Source: RI-153 sp963721725 (GTDB taxonomy: Bacteria > Chloroflexota > Anaerolineae > Caldilineales > Caldilineaceae). Taken from it: DNA of 64,000 bases. Positions 49,420 to 59,099 of this stretch are shown here, one piece after another; position 1 is the first letter of the stretch; every line of letters begins with the position of its first letter. The notes under the pieces were generated by a model, which was not told where the DNA came from, did not search any database, and worked only from the letters and a program-made list of their open reading frames with translations. The stretch lies in assembly GCA_963721725.1 (NCBI GenBank), contig CAVRLX010000007.1:1-64000 (forward strand), read 5' to 3'. Made by a program: the position numbers and the translations under genes.

Positions 49420-50247
49420 ATGGCTGACCTCAATTATCAAATTCGCGGAGATGGAATGCCGCTGCTGATGCTGCATGGCTTCGGCATTACCTATAATATT
49501 TGGCAAAATCTAGCGCCAATCCTAGAACGCCATTTTCGGCTTATTATGGTGGAGTTGCCCGGTGTGGGCAACTCCACCATGCCAGAAATTGACCGCCCAT
49601 ACTACCTGACCTGTGCTGATGCGCTGGATCAACTGCGCCGGGAATTGGGCATCTCCCAGTGGTCTGTACTTTGTTATTCGTCGGGCACGCGTGTGGCCGA
49701 AGTCTACATGCGCCGCTATCGGCAGACCATCTATCGCGGTGTCTTTCTGTGTCCGCTCTATATTCCGGGTTGGCGTTGGTATAGCCTGCGCCTAGCCACC
49801 TGGGCGGACACAATGCTACCCCAGTTTGGGCAGTGGGCGCTTTCTGGTTGGCGATTGGGCGGGCTGGTTACCATCTTGGGCTTTAACGGCGCACGTAGCT
49901 CATATACGGTGTCATGGATACAAGAGATCAGCCATCAGCCGATTACCACCCTGCGCCGAACTTTGCGAGAGCTTCCCGATCCCGGCTATCATATGCTCAC
50001 GCTGGATGTCCCCACACTCTTTATTTGGGGCTATCAAGATAGAATTGCGGCCCGCCCCACCCGGCACAATGCCTATCATAAATACATACGAACCACACAC
50101 GGTGCCCCGCTCCTGGCCGCCTATGAAGTGGCAGAGATGACCATAAAATTTCTGCGTGACAAGTCAAGCAGCGAGCGAAGTTATCCCTTAGCCACGTTCA
50201 CCCAAGACAAACAATCCTATGCCCAAGATCCTTATTTTAATGAGTGA
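49420..50247 (+). CDS. Alpha/beta hydrolase
   Basis: 275 residues. The first strand-oxyanion loop is LLMLHGFGITYNIW, the nucleophile elbow is VLCYSSGTRVAEVY (Ser in the SSG centre), and TLFIWGYQDRIAARP carries the acidic residue; the histidine is probably in THGAPLLAAYEV. It could hydrolyse an ester or lactone; no substrate is indicated. Its end overlaps the start of the second MGDG-synthase-like gene by 29 bases, and the first such gene is divergent from it, suggesting a role in glycolipid or lipid turnover. Confidence 0.8.
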   Translation: MADLNYQIRGDGMPLLMLHGFGITYNIWQNLAPILERHFRLIMVELPGVGNSTMPEIDRPYYLTCADALDQLRRELGISQWSVLCYSSGTRVAEVYMRRYRQTIYRGVFLCPLYIPGWRWYSLRLATWADTMLPQFGQWALSGWRLGGLVTILGFNGARSSYTVSWIQEISHQPITTLRRTLRELPDPGYHMLTLDVPTLFIWGYQDRIAARPTRHNAYHKYIRTTHGAPLLAAYEVAEMTIKFLRDKSSSERSYPLATFTQDKQSYAQDPYFNE

Positions 50248-51368
50248 CACAGGCGGCGGTCATCGAGCCAGCGCCCAGGCTTTGGAGGCAGCGTTTGGTG
50301 AACGATTTGGCAACCACGTGCAAATTGATGTCATTGATCTCTGGACTGATCACACGCCCTGGCCGGTGAACCAGATCCCCAAATCCTATGGACCGATTGT
50401 CAATCGCGGCATCTGGTTTTGGAAATTTCTCTGGCAGGCCAGCGAACGCGCTTGGCTGACAACGGCTATTTTGCCGCGTAGCGGGTCTCTTTGTGCGCAA
50501 CACCATGCGCCAAACTTTTCGCCAATACAGCCCCGATCTGGTGATCTCCGTTCACCCGCTCATGCAAGAAATTCCCATCTATCACCTACGCAAAGTCGAT
50601 AAAACCATCCCATTTGTGACAGTTATCACCGATCTTGCAACCATCAACCCCCTCTGGTTTCACAAAGATGTGGCCCTCTGTTTTGTCGCTGGGGAAGAGG
50701 CATTGGAGCGGGGGGTGCGCGCCGGGCTACGACCAGATCAGATCTTCGTTTCGGGGCTACCCATTCGCCCTGCCTTTGCCCATCCCCCTCAATCGAGCCT
50801 TGAATTGAAACAAAGCCTGGGGTTGGACCCGACGCGCAAAACCGCACTCCTGATGAGCGGAGGCGAGGGCATGGGACCCGTGGCGGCGATTACCGAGGCA
50901 GTGACGCGCCAATTGGCTGCCGACAACCGCAATGCGCAGCTTGTGGTGGTATGTGGCCGCAATGAACGCCTGCGCCGGGCCGTGACCGAAAAAAGCTGGC
51001 CCATCCCTGTCCATGTACAGGGCTTTGTACAAAACATGCCCGAATGGATGGCGGTGAGCGATTGTATTATTACCAAAGCTGGGCCGGGGACGATTGCCGA
51101 GGCGCTGATTTCCGGGTTGCCGATCCTCCTCAGCGGCTACATTCCGGGGCAAGAAGAGGGCAACGTTCCCTATGTGCTCGACCACGGCGCGGGGGCCTAT
51201 AGCGAAGATCCGGCTGAGATCGCCCAGATTGTCAGCCGTTGGTTTGGCCCCGACGCGTCAGAACGCAACAAAATGGCCCAATGCGCCAAAGCGTTGGGCC
51301 GTCCGCAGGCGACGTTTGAAATTGTCGAGCGCATTGCCGCGCTGATTCCCCCACCCTCTGCACGTTAA
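50219..51368 (+). CDS. Second MGDG-synthase/MurG-like glycosyltransferase, one frameshift
   Basis: Two frames form a ~380-residue relative of the gene at 48,260. KILILMSDTGGGHRASAQAL starts it, and after a break near 50,485 it continues DLVISVHPLMQEIPI, FVTVITDLATINPLWFHKD, LLMSGGEGMGPVAAIT, and DCIITKAGPGTIAEALISG with GYIPGQEEGNVPYV. The MGDG_synth and GT28 C-terminal domains are both clear. It likely makes a mono- or diglycosyl diacylglycerol. It overlaps the hydrolase gene and is transcribed with it. Confidence 0.85.
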
Positions 51369-51500
51369 AAATCCCCGCATCCTCTCCCTTTGTCACCAAC
51401 GCCAGTGCCCGCTGCGCCGCCATGATGTGTGCTGGCTGGCAAACTTACGATCTGTTGCCAATAGGAAATAGAGCGCATCTGGCGCAAATCAAGTGTGACA

Positions 51501-52718
51501 TTAGCGGCTTCCCTCTGTGGCCTCAGATTCGTGGGCGCGGATGTAGCCGCTCATGGCACGCATGAGCGGCAGCGGCGCGCCGTTACTGTCAAAAAGGTCG
51601 CCGCTGGGGTAGAGGTGATCACGCGTGCTGAACCAGTTCCAGCGCTGCACCAGCCGGTTATCGTCGGCAGGGTACCCCGTTTCAGCGTCGCGCAGGCGGG
51701 TGAAGAGATCAAACGAGCCGACCATAAACTCGATGACCCGGTACGGGTCAAAGCCATACTCGGCGGGCATGAGAATGCCATACTCGGTGATGTAGAGCGG
51801 TTTGTCGCGCTCACCCTGGTGTGCCATCCAGCGGCGCATGAGCCGCACCTGATTTTCCACCAAGATCAGGTTGTCGTGCTGCGCGATCTCCCACAGCACG
51901 CCATGCTCGACATCCTCGAAGCCGGGCGGCGTGCCCACCCCCCAGTTATCCGCCTCTTCACGCAGGACAAAGGCGTGCATGTTCCAAACATCCACAGGCA
52001 TGGGGCGGGCAAACTGCGCCGCGTAGCTGGCAAGAACGCGATCAAGATAGGCCAGCCGCAGCGGGGTGATCTGGCTGACACCGCCAATGGCGACCTGGGC
52101 AGTGGGGTCCGCCGCTTTGATGGTCTCATAGGTGTGGTGATAGGTACAGGCGTATTCCTCCGGCGTGGCGTCGTCTTGCCAGCGCACATCTGGCTCGTTG
52201 CCAATCAGCCAAACGCTGCCGGGGCGTGCCGTGGCGATGGCGGCGATGGCTGCCAGCGATGGCTTCAGCCCGTCGGGGGTCAGCCGCACCATGGGCGTAA
52301 ATTCCATGCCCAGTTGTGCGGGGCTATACGCGGCGGCCAAAGGCTGCGCGTTCCAGTTGAGATACCAACCGGGGCGGGGCGTGGGCCAATCATACGAAAA
52401 TGGGTTGCCGTGGGCTACCGCCGCACCTGTGCGCCAGCGCAACGAATAGGGTGCAGCCAGCGGCAGCACATCGGGCAGTTTGGGTTCGGCACGCGTGGGA
52501 ACAAATTGAGTAAAATAGGCTTCGCCGGCTTCGGGCGTGGGGATCAATAGATCTGCCGTGCGCGAAGTGTACGATTCACAAGCGGTTAGTGGCTCGACAG
52601 CAGACGCGGTTTCGGGCGTTGTGGCAGGCATCTGTTGCCATTGCAAAACAAGAATTGTGCCCAGAAAAAGCACGACTACGGCTAAGGTTAAAAAAAGGGC
52701 AGAAAAGCGTGTGCGCAT
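51501..52718 (-). CDS. Membrane-anchored glycoside-hydrolase-like protein
   Basis: 405 residues with an N-terminal helix (ALFLTLAVVVLFLGTILVL) that anchors or exports it. The (beta/alpha)8-type signatures are SVWLIGNEPDVRW with the putative acid/base Glu and KPLYITEYGILMP with the putative nucleophile Glu; DVWNMHAFVLREE lies between. This layout resembles clan GH-A-like or Asl1/GH128-like proteins that cut beta-glucans, but the family is not certain. It faces the polysaccharide genes convergently, with a 130-bp spacer. Confidence 0.7.
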   Translation of the reverse strand: MRTRFSALFLTLAVVVLFLGTILVLQWQQMPATTPETASAVEPLTACESYTSRTADLLIPTPEAGEAYFTQFVPTRAEPKLPDVLPLAAPYSLRWRTGAAVAHGNPFSYDWPTPRPGWYLNWNAQPLAAAYSPAQLGMEFTPMVRLTPDGLKPSLAAIAAIATARPGSVWLIGNEPDVRWQDDATPEEYACTYHHTYETIKAADPTAQVAIGGVSQITPLRLAYLDRVLASYAAQFARPMPVDVWNMHAFVLREEADNWGVGTPPGFEDVEHGVLWEIAQHDNLILVENQVRLMRRWMAHQGERDKPLYITEYGILMPAEYGFDPYRVIEFMVGSFDLFTRLRDAETGYPADDNRLVQRWNWFSTRDHLYPSGDLFDSNGAPLPLMRAMSGYIRAHESEATEGSR

Positions 52719-52785
52719 TGATAGTCGATTCTATTGATGATCCTGACCCGGGTTCGCCACTGGGGATATTGGTATTCTGCATCGG

Positions 52786-54078
52786 TTATCCCGATCTGTT
52801 CAGCATCTCGTCCAGGTGGCCCAGGGTGGATTCCAGCGACTGTATAGCATCGGCGAGTCGGTGCTGCGTCTGATCATCGGCGGTTGGTTCCGCCCCAAAA
52901 AGCGTTTCGGGATTGTAGTGGTTGTAGGCAGATTCTTGCAACTCCGGGGCGCTTCTGTCTCGGATCTCAATGTGGTGACGGGCCAGCACACGCTGAAAAT
53001 AGTCGTAGCGCTCGCTCAGCCCTTCGGTCACCGATTGAAAGCCGTGGTTGGCAGCGCGCATCCGGTTGTGATAGTCCATCAGATTGTAGCCGAACATCTT
53101 TTGATCGTCGGCGCGGGGTTCGATCAAGAGGAAATCCACATTGGGATATTGGCGGTGCAGGCTTTTGATGTGATAGCGCAGACCGGCGTGCATGACAATG
53201 CGGATCACCTGGTTGACGATAGTACGTATGCCCTCGTCGCCGATGTGTTCATCTTTGCCGTAAAGTTGTTGGGCATCCAGCGGCACCAGCGGGTTGATGC
53301 AGACCACGAGATCGGCGCCGGATTCCACGGCCAGATCGAGGCTGGCCGTGCCGCGCATACTGCCGTCCACATATTCTTTGCCATAGATACGCACCGGTTT
53401 GTAAATGATGGGGATGGCGCTGCTGGCGGCCACGGCTTTGCTAATCGGCACAATGCCCTTGCCGCCCTTGCCAAAGACTGCCCTTTCGCCGGAATCGAGA
53501 TCGGTGGCGATGATGTAGAGTTCTTTGGCAAGGGCGTCAAAGCGGTTGAGGCAACCGGGGCGACTGAGCACCTCTTGTACATAGCTCTCCAGCGCGTCGC
53601 CGCTGTAAAACCCTGTGGGCAGCAGATCGGCAAATTCCCACAACAGTTCTGTCAGCGATTTTTCGTTTGCCCGGTTGAGCAAGTTTTTGCCGCCGCGTAG
53701 CAATGTGCGCGGCAAACGGGTGAGGCGGGTCAGAAATTCTTTTTTATTGCTCTGGAAGATGTCATCGGAGCGGATGGCGCGGATCTCGGGGTGGTTGTTG
53801 CCAATGGCCTGCATCATCTCTTGGGGTGTCATGCCGTTTGCCAGCATGGCGGCGACTAGGCTCCCGGCACTGGTCCCCACATAGATGTCGAAATCGTTGA
53901 CGGTATGGTTGACCAGTATGTCGTTGACAGCACGCAATGCGCCGATTTCATAGACCGCGCCGGTGATGCCGCCGCCAGCCAACACCAGGGCTGTCTTGCC
54001 GCGCTGTGGTGTACAGGCAACTGTGCCGTGGTTGCGCGGATAGGAGATGTCATTAAATGTTTCGTCGTTGAAATTCAT
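52786..54078 (-). CDS. Patatin-like phospholipase
   Basis: 430 residues. The oxyanion stretch TALVLAGGGITGAVYEIGAL, the nucleophile box YVGTSAGSLVAAML (Ser in GTSAG) and the catalytic Asp in YVDGSMRGTASLD define a patatin lipid acyl hydrolase. Ala/Gly is more usual after DG than the Ser seen here. The C-terminal ~130 residues (HNRMRAANHGFQSVTEGLSE and following) form an extra helical part. No signal peptide; it probably acts on membrane lipids from the cytoplasm. Confidence 0.88.
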   Translation of the reverse strand: MNFNDETFNDISYPRNHGTVACTPQRGKTALVLAGGGITGAVYEIGALRAVNDILVNHTVNDFDIYVGTSAGSLVAAMLANGMTPQEMMQAIGNNHPEIRAIRSDDIFQSNKKEFLTRLTRLPRTLLRGGKNLLNRANEKSLTELLWEFADLLPTGFYSGDALESYVQEVLSRPGCLNRFDALAKELYIIATDLDSGERAVFGKGGKGIVPISKAVAASSAIPIIYKPVRIYGKEYVDGSMRGTASLDLAVESGADLVVCINPLVPLDAQQLYGKDEHIGDEGIRTIVNQVIRIVMHAGLRYHIKSLHRQYPNVDFLLIEPRADDQKMFGYNLMDYHNRMRAANHGFQSVTEGLSERYDYFQRVLARHHIEIRDRSAPELQESAYNHYNPETLFGAEPTADDQTQHRLADAIQSLESTLGHLDEMLNRSG

Positions 54079-54167
54079 GCGACCTCAGTCGAAAGTGGGC
54101 AACATTGCCCGCTGAGAGTAGGGATTGGGCGTTACGTAGCGGATTACACTATCCAATACCTACTCTC

Positions 54168-54719
54168 TTATTCCCCCTCATCCTCTGCTGCATCCGCCTC
54201 GTTGCTGAGTGCGTCTAACTGTGCTGTGAGCAGGGTCAACTTTCCGCGCAGATCTTCCACATCGCGGCTGGTGGGGATGTTAAGCCGATGTAGCACGTTG
54301 GCGACGCTTTCATCTACAAGCGAGCCTTCAGCCCCCGGCTGCAAGGTTTTAAGCACAGATCGGGCCTGTTCGGCGCTGAGCGTGCCCGCCGCCACCAGTC
54401 GAGCGATCTTCTCTTCAATTGCGCTTGTGTTCAGCGGCAGCGTCCCCTGGAGCGAATGCAATAAATAGTCCAAAGTTTCGCCGCCTGTGCGGATCAGATC
54501 GGTCATCAGCGATTGGGGCAGAAACCCTGGACCGCGCTTCTCTTGGTCGAGAATAACTTGACTCAAGGTCAGCGAGGTGAGATCGTCGCCGCTCTCGTGA
54601 TCGATGACCTGTACATCGTGTCCGGTGCGGATCAACTCGGCGATCTGCTCCAAGGTGACATATTGTTTGGCCGTGGTGTCATAGAGTTTGCGGTTGGGGT
54701 AACGTTTGATCAAAGGCAT
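54168..54719 (-). CDS. PhaR-type polyhydroxyalkanoate synthesis regulator
   Basis: From ATG 54,719 the 183-residue protein begins MPLIKRYPNRKLYDTTAKQY and VTLEQIAELIRTGHDVQVID, the PHB/PHA-accumulation regulator DNA-binding domain. The second half (IARLVAAGTLSAEQARSVLK) is helical and ends in an acidic tail (EADAAEDEGE). PhaR binds DNA and PHA granules in PHA producers; no pha genes are in the window, so the target is open. It lies between the patatin and fliQ genes on the same strand. Confidence 0.8.
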   Translation of the reverse strand: MPLIKRYPNRKLYDTTAKQYVTLEQIAELIRTGHDVQVIDHESGDDLTSLTLSQVILDQEKRGPGFLPQSLMTDLIRTGGETLDYLLHSLQGTLPLNTSAIEEKIARLVAAGTLSAEQARSVLKTLQPGAEGSLVDESVANVLHRLNIPTSRDVEDLRGKLTLLTAQLDALSNEADAAEDEGE

Positions 54720-54943
54720 GACGACTTCTCGTTTTAAAAGCAAAGAGGATGGGGGTTCAATAGAGAGGATCATAGCACAGGACAACGCAGCGCGTCAAAG
54801 GATTTGTGATTGTCCTGCCCGGAGAAGAAACCCGCGGGTGGGCAAAAGCATGACTTACACGTGGTAGATACGAAGGGCGCAAACGAGGAGGATCTGCGCG
54901 ATCTGTGGTTCCACCGGATTTTGGCCGGGAAGTCGAGAATCGA

Positions 54944-55213
54944 TTATGGCACAAGTTGAGGAATATAATTAAAGAGCGTCGTTGTAAACCCTACCATTTG
55001 CTGCAACATCCACGGCCCCAGCAGGGCAAAGACGAGGACAATGCCAATAATCTTGGGCACAAAGGTCAGCGTTACTTCCTGGATTTGGGTGATGGCCTGA
55101 AAGAGACTTACCACCAATCCAATCACAAGGCTAACGCCCAACAGCGGCATACTCAGCATGATCATAATGGTGAAGGCTTCGCGCCCCATTTGGATAATCA
55201 TCGTTTCGGTCAT
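54944..55213 (-). CDS. fliQ: Flagellar export apparatus protein FliQ
   Basis: 89 residues with two membrane helices, as expected. MTETMIIQMGREAFTIMIML and LIGLVVSLFQAITQIQEVTL are the conserved FliQ blocks. It forms part of the export gate in the inner membrane with FliP and FliR. The usual next genes fliR, flhB and flhA do not follow; a PhaR-like gene does. A 194-bp spacer with low-complexity words separates it from fliP. Confidence 0.92.
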   Translation of the reverse strand: MTETMIIQMGREAFTIMIMLSMPLLGVSLVIGLVVSLFQAITQIQEVTLTFVPKIIGIVLVFALLGPWMLQQMVGFTTTLFNYIPQLVP

Positions 55214-55407
55214 GGTGCGTCCTTTGGAAGAAGGTAGCAACTTACTACTTGCAACTTATACCCATTGTCTTGAAAAATCCAACAGATGGTAGAGGTTCTG
55301 CTTGCTGAACCCACGGGGCGCAGCAAGCATGCGCCCGTACCGCTTCCGTTGTGCTTCGTTCAACGACTAGTATTACTACTTGCAACGTGCCATTCGCAAG
55401 TGGCCGC
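55214..55407. repeat. Low-complexity word stretch between fliP and fliQ
   Basis: AACTTACTACTTGCAACTTA (near 55,239-55,258) and TACTACTTGCAACGTGCC (near 55,374-55,391) repeat a TACTACTTGCAAC word within this 194-bp gap. It interrupts an otherwise tight flagellar operon. Confidence 0.5.
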
Positions 55408-56163
55408 TCACGTCATGAAACTAATAATCAGATTCCGAATCAGCAGATTCCAGCCATCAACCATCACAAAGAGCAACAGCTTGAAAGGCAGGCTGATAAT
55501 CGTCGGCGGCAACATCATCATGCCCATGCTCATCAGCGCGCTGGAGACAACAATATCAATCACCAGAAAGGGAATATAGATGATAAAAACCATCTGAAAG
55601 GCCACCTTCAATTCGCTGATCACAAAGGCCGGGATCAGCACATAGGTGGGAATTTCGCTGCGGGTCTGCGGGCGTTCGCCGCCGGCCAGATAAACAAAGA
55701 GGGCCAGATCGTCCTCGCCTACCTGCTTGAACATAAATTCGCGCAGGGGACCGAGAGCTACAGTCACCGCTTCGGGCAGATCCATCTGTTCTGCCACATA
55801 GGGTTGCAGCGCGGTCTCGTTGATGATCTCGAAGGTGGGGGCCATCACAAAAAAGCTCAAGATCAGCGCCATGCCCACCACCACTTGATTGGGCGGCAGC
55901 ATGGGCACGCCCAGCGCCATGCGCAGGCTGGAGAGCACGATCACAATGCGCACAAAGCCCGTCATCAACATCAGTGCTGTGGGCAAAAAAGCCAGTCCCG
56001 TGAGCAGCAACATGGTCTGGATGCTGTTGCTAAGACCTGTGTCACTGCCGGGGATGTTGAGGGCCACGGAGACACCGTCCCCGGTTTCGGCTGTGCCAGC
56101 GGAACAGCCCGCCAATAAGAGAACGGCTCCAAGGGCAAGAATAGGTAGCCAGCGCCTATGCAT
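55408..56163 (-). CDS. fliP: Flagellar export apparatus protein FliP
   Basis: About 251 residues. A signal-like N-terminus (WLPILALGAVLLLAGCSAG), here also a lipobox match, is followed by FVRIVIVLSSLRMALGVPML, PPNQVVVGMALILSFFVMAP and the C-terminal SMGMMMLPPTIISLPFKLLL block, which are diagnostic. FliP forms the export pore. The start overlaps the end of fliO by several bases (ATGATGCATAG), so translation is coupled. Either of two adjacent ATGs (56,166 or 56,163) may be used. Confidence 0.93.
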   Translation of the reverse strand: MHRRWLPILALGAVLLLAGCSAGTAETGDGVSVALNIPGSDTGLSNSIQTMLLLTGLAFLPTALMLMTGFVRIVIVLSSLRMALGVPMLPPNQVVVGMALILSFFVMAPTFEIINETALQPYVAEQMDLPEAVTVALGPLREFMFKQVGEDDLALFVYLAGGERPQTRSEIPTYVLIPAFVISELKVAFQMVFIIYIPFLVIDIVVSSALMSMGMMMLPPTIISLPFKLLLFVMVDGWNLLIRNLIISFMT

Positions 56164-56875
56164 CATCGCCTCCGCGCTGCCAACGTTGCACTTTGCGCAA
56201 CTCTTGCAGGCTCTCTTCCAATGGGACGGGCTGCGGCGCGGCTGCTTTGGCCGAGGTGGGGCGCTGCGCGGCTTGCAGGTGATCATCAAAGCTGCCCTCA
56301 AACTGCTCTGCGCCATAGCGAGCCAGCAGCGTAATCGTCTGATCGGTTGCGCCGATCAGCAACATCTCTTCGCCCAGGCGCACCAAATGTAAGTTCTGGT
56401 TCGTGCCGATAGGCTGTGTCTCTTGCACCGAAAGCAAGGTGCCGCCCATCTTGACCGTGCCCTTTTGGCGCAGGGTAATCTGTTTGTAGCCCCAAATGCC
56501 CGCATAGGCCAGCCCCCCCACGAGCAACACCGCCATGATCAACGAGCCACCCAGCGAACCTGATGCCGTGGCGGCGCTTTCCGGTTCCGCGGCGTTGGCG
56601 TCGGCGGGGGCATTGGAAAGGCGCTGATATTCATTCAAAAATTCGTTCCCCAGGCTATCTTCCGTTGCAGCGGGGGTGGGTGCGCCGCTCTGTTGTATGG
56701 GCGCAGGGTGGGGGGCAGCGCTGGCTGTCTGATCCACGTTTGTGATCAAAACTGTATAGAGCAGACCGATGATGCCCAGGGCCACCATGCCAATTTGGCG
56801 GGGCGAAAGATTGCCTCGTTTGAAGAATAGTGCCAGTCCTTCGGTCAACGATCTCTGCAACGGGGAGCGATTCAT
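56156..56875 (-). CDS. fliO: Flagellar biosynthesis protein FliO
   Basis: 239 residues from ATG 56,875 (MNRSPLQRSLTEG). Two hydrophobic segments (IGMVALGIIGLLYTVLITNV and GGSLIMAVLLVGGLAYAGIW) flank an Ala/Pro-rich linker, followed by a cytoplasmic domain with VKMGGTLLSVQETQPIGTNQ, NLHLVRLGEEMLLIGATDQT. FliO is short (~100-140 residues) in many species; the linker and tail make this one long. It lies four bases after fliN and overlaps fliP. Confidence 0.8.
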   Translation of the reverse strand: MNRSPLQRSLTEGLALFFKRGNLSPRQIGMVALGIIGLLYTVLITNVDQTASAAPHPAPIQQSGAPTPAATEDSLGNEFLNEYQRLSNAPADANAAEPESAATASGSLGGSLIMAVLLVGGLAYAGIWGYKQITLRQKGTVKMGGTLLSVQETQPIGTNQNLHLVRLGEEMLLIGATDQTITLLARYGAEQFEGSFDDHLQAAQRPTSAKAAAPQPVPLEESLQELRKVQRWQRGGDDA

Positions 56876-56879
56876 GGGC

Positions 56880-57338
56880 TTAGAGTATACTCTGCACACG
56901 TTGTGCAGGCGGGATAATATCGGTGACACGCACGCCGAACATATCACCCAGCACCACCACTTCGCCTTTGGCAATGGGTTTGCCGTTGATCAAAATGTCC
57001 ACAGGTTCACCGGCCACCCGGTTGAGTTCCACCACGGTGCCCGGCCCCAGCGAAAGCACCTCTTTGATGGTCATGCGGGCGCGGCCTAGCTCCACGGTGA
57101 TCTGCAAGCCGATATCCATTAACATGTCCAGGTTAGGCGAATCCGTGTGACCGTTGGTGTGTGGCTTGGGCTTTTTGGGCTGTAGATCGGCAAAACTGGC
57201 TGGGCTGACGGTGATGCCCTCGAGATCGGAGGCTTTGAGCATCAGATCATCGTCATCATCAAAGGGTTCGTTGCCAATCCGGTTTAGGTTGTTCATATTG
57301 TGATCCATAACCAAAATCTCCTCGTCAATCATGCACAT
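56880..57338 (-). CDS. fliN: Flagellar motor switch protein FliN
   Basis: Up to 152 residues; ATG 57,308 (MDHNMNNL) is an alternative start. The C-terminal SpoA domain, from LDMLMDIGLQITVELGRARM through LNRVAGEPVDILINGKPIAK to GDMFGVRVTDII, is the complete FliN signature. The N-terminal ~60 residues are acidic and unstructured (DDDDDLML). FliN builds the C-ring and binds chemotaxis signals with FliM. Confidence 0.92.
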   Translation of the reverse strand: MCMIDEEILVMDHNMNNLNRIGNEPFDDDDDLMLKASDLEGITVSPASFADLQPKKPKPHTNGHTDSPNLDMLMDIGLQITVELGRARMTIKEVLSLGPGTVVELNRVAGEPVDILINGKPIAKGEVVVLGDMFGVRVTDIIPPAQRVQSIL

Positions 57339-57383
57339 TATGGCTTGTTATGGGGGGCAAATAGAGGCCCATCCCCCAAAAGC

Positions 57384-58433
57384 TTAGGCCAAGCTAACTT
57401 CTCGATCTTCCAACACAGCGGTGATTTCCACAGAGATCTTGCCGCGATGGACGCCCAAATGGCCGCGCATTTTGTCTCGATCCTGCATGGTCAGGTCCAC
57501 TTGTTCGCTAATATGGCGCTGCAACGGGATCACATCTCCCACGCGCAGCGAAATTAGCTCGGAGAGAGTGAGTTCCCCGCCTTTCAAAATCGCCGTCAAG
57601 TCCAGTTGAAGTGTATCCAAATGGCGGCGTACATGGCGGCGCACCTGCACCAACTCGTCTTCGTCTGTCTGCTGCCCGCTGCCTGCGATCCAGGCTTGTG
57701 GGCTAAGTTTCGGCGTAACCGGCTTGAGCACCGAGGCCGGAATACATAAATTAATGGCGGCGCTGTGACCGTTGAGCGCCACTTCAAACGAGATCCACGC
57801 GCAGGTATCCGACGGCAACGCAACTTGGACAAAGTAGGGATTGGTAAGTTTTTCTTCCAGTTTGGGCGAAAGTGTAATCGTACCTTCCCATGCGTCAACA
57901 ATGGAAGCGTTTACCTCGTTGGTAATCGAGGCCAGCAGATCCATCTCCAGATCGGTCAACTCACGGTCCGTATTGCGCCCCGGCTTGCCCATCCCGCCCA
58001 GCAGGCGATCCACTAGCATATCGGCCAGGCGATTGTCGTATTGGATCAAAATCCGACCGGGCAGCGGCTTCACGCTGATCAAGTGCATGGCGCTGGGCGA
58101 TGCGGTGATCTGTTGAATAAACGAGCCATAAGGGCCAGTGTCGATAAACGAGAGGATCACATCCACCGAGGTACGCATTTTGGTGGAAAGCTGCAACGCC
58201 AGCCGCCGCGCCATATTTTCATGGATCATGCGCAGCGTGCGCAGATGCTCCTTGCTAAAACGGTCCGGCTGGTGAAAATCATAGCGACGCACCACCTCGC
58301 CCGCCACTTCATAGCCACCAGCGTTCACCCGATGAGCAGGTCCGTCCGCATCTTCGGTCTTGGTGTTGAGCATGCTCAGCAGAGAATCAACTTCATCCTG
58401 ACTCAGCAGACCACTGACTAAACCTTCAGTCAC
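57384..58433 (-). CDS. fliM: Flagellar motor switch protein FliM
   Basis: About 349 residues from GTG 58,433; a TTG at 58,454 in the same frame is possible. SGLLSQDEVDSLLSML is the N-terminal CheY-P-binding motif (LSQxEIDxLL). Then come YDFHQPDRFSKEHLRTLRMI, IHENMARRLALQLSTKMR, the middle CheC-like domain (GRILIQYDNRLADMLVDRLL) and a C-terminal SpoA domain (ISLRVGDVIPLQRHIS). Full length and unbroken. Confidence 0.95.
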   Translation of the reverse strand: MTEGLVSGLLSQDEVDSLLSMLNTKTEDADGPAHRVNAGGYEVAGEVVRRYDFHQPDRFSKEHLRTLRMIHENMARRLALQLSTKMRTSVDVILSFIDTGPYGSFIQQITASPSAMHLISVKPLPGRILIQYDNRLADMLVDRLLGGMGKPGRNTDRELTDLEMDLLASITNEVNASIVDAWEGTITLSPKLEEKLTNPYFVQVALPSDTCAWISFEVALNGHSAAINLCIPASVLKPVTPKLSPQAWIAGSGQQTDEDELVQVRRHVRRHLDTLQLDLTAILKGGELTLSELISLRVGDVIPLQRHISEQVDLTMQDRDKMRGHLGVHRGKISVEITAVLEDREVSLA

Positions 58434-58486
58434 AGTTTTCTCTCCCCATGGCAAAGGGCCACACGATGGCGGGCGGATGGAAGGAG

Positions 58487-59062
58487 TTATTGAATTACAA
58501 AATCGGTGAGCAATACACGCTGCACATAGCGGTTGCGCAGGTTATAGTTGAGCTGTTCACGCAACTCTTCGCGCAATTGATTCTTCCCTTCCACGGTGAA
58601 GATATCCGCAAAGCTTTTGCTGGTTAGCACATCGGTAATCACATTGTCGATCAGCGGGCGGTGGCGTTCGATTTCAGCGCGGAATTCCTCTTCTGCCGTC
58701 GCCAGTTTTTCGCCGGTTAAGGTGTAAAAGTCAGGCGAAGCAGGCAAAAATTCTAACACAATCGAAGAGCGCAAAAAGCGATAGCCCCCTGGATCGGCCA
58801 AGTTCACAATGCGCTGCCCTGTGTTGTAAAAAATGCCCCCGGACAGCTCGTGCAATTCTTGCGGCGGTTGATAATAAGGCAGTGGCGTGGGAGCGGACGC
58901 AGCAGCCGCTGCCGGATCGCCTGCCATAATCCCTCCTGTGCTCAATTGCACCGAAAACGGCAGCAATCCACTTAACAGCAAACCGATCCCCAAAATCACT
59001 GTGACAAGCACAGCCAGAATTGGAATCATAATTTTTTTGAAAATCCCTAAGACAGCCCTCAT
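58487..59062 (-). CDS. fliL: Flagellar basal body-associated protein FliL
   Basis: 191 residues from ATG 59,062. A membrane helix (IMIPILAVLVTVILGIGLLL) is followed by a spacer with a Pro-rich stretch, a FliL-type periplasmic domain (FLRSSIVLEFLPASPDFYTL) and the end NLRNRYVQRVLLTDFVIQ. FliL binds stators and modulates torque. It lies between motB and fliM. Confidence 0.85.
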   Translation of the reverse strand: MRAVLGIFKKIMIPILAVLVTVILGIGLLLSGLLPFSVQLSTGGIMAGDPAAAAASAPTPLPYYQPPQELHELSGGIFYNTGQRIVNLADPGGYRFLRSSIVLEFLPASPDFYTLTGEKLATAEEEFRAEIERHRPLIDNVITDVLTSKSFADIFTVEGKNQLREELREQLNYNLRNRYVQRVLLTDFVIQ

Positions 59063-59099
59063 AATCGTTCCTCGTTCGGTTGCGATAGGTGCGTTTTGG

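Noticed and set aside
51495..52550. 351-codon plus-strand frame
   Set aside because: Antisense to the glycosidase-like gene, which has a membrane anchor and catalytic motifs; the plus frame has none.
52816..53700. 294-codon plus-strand frame
   Set aside because: Antisense to the patatin gene with clear catalytic motifs.
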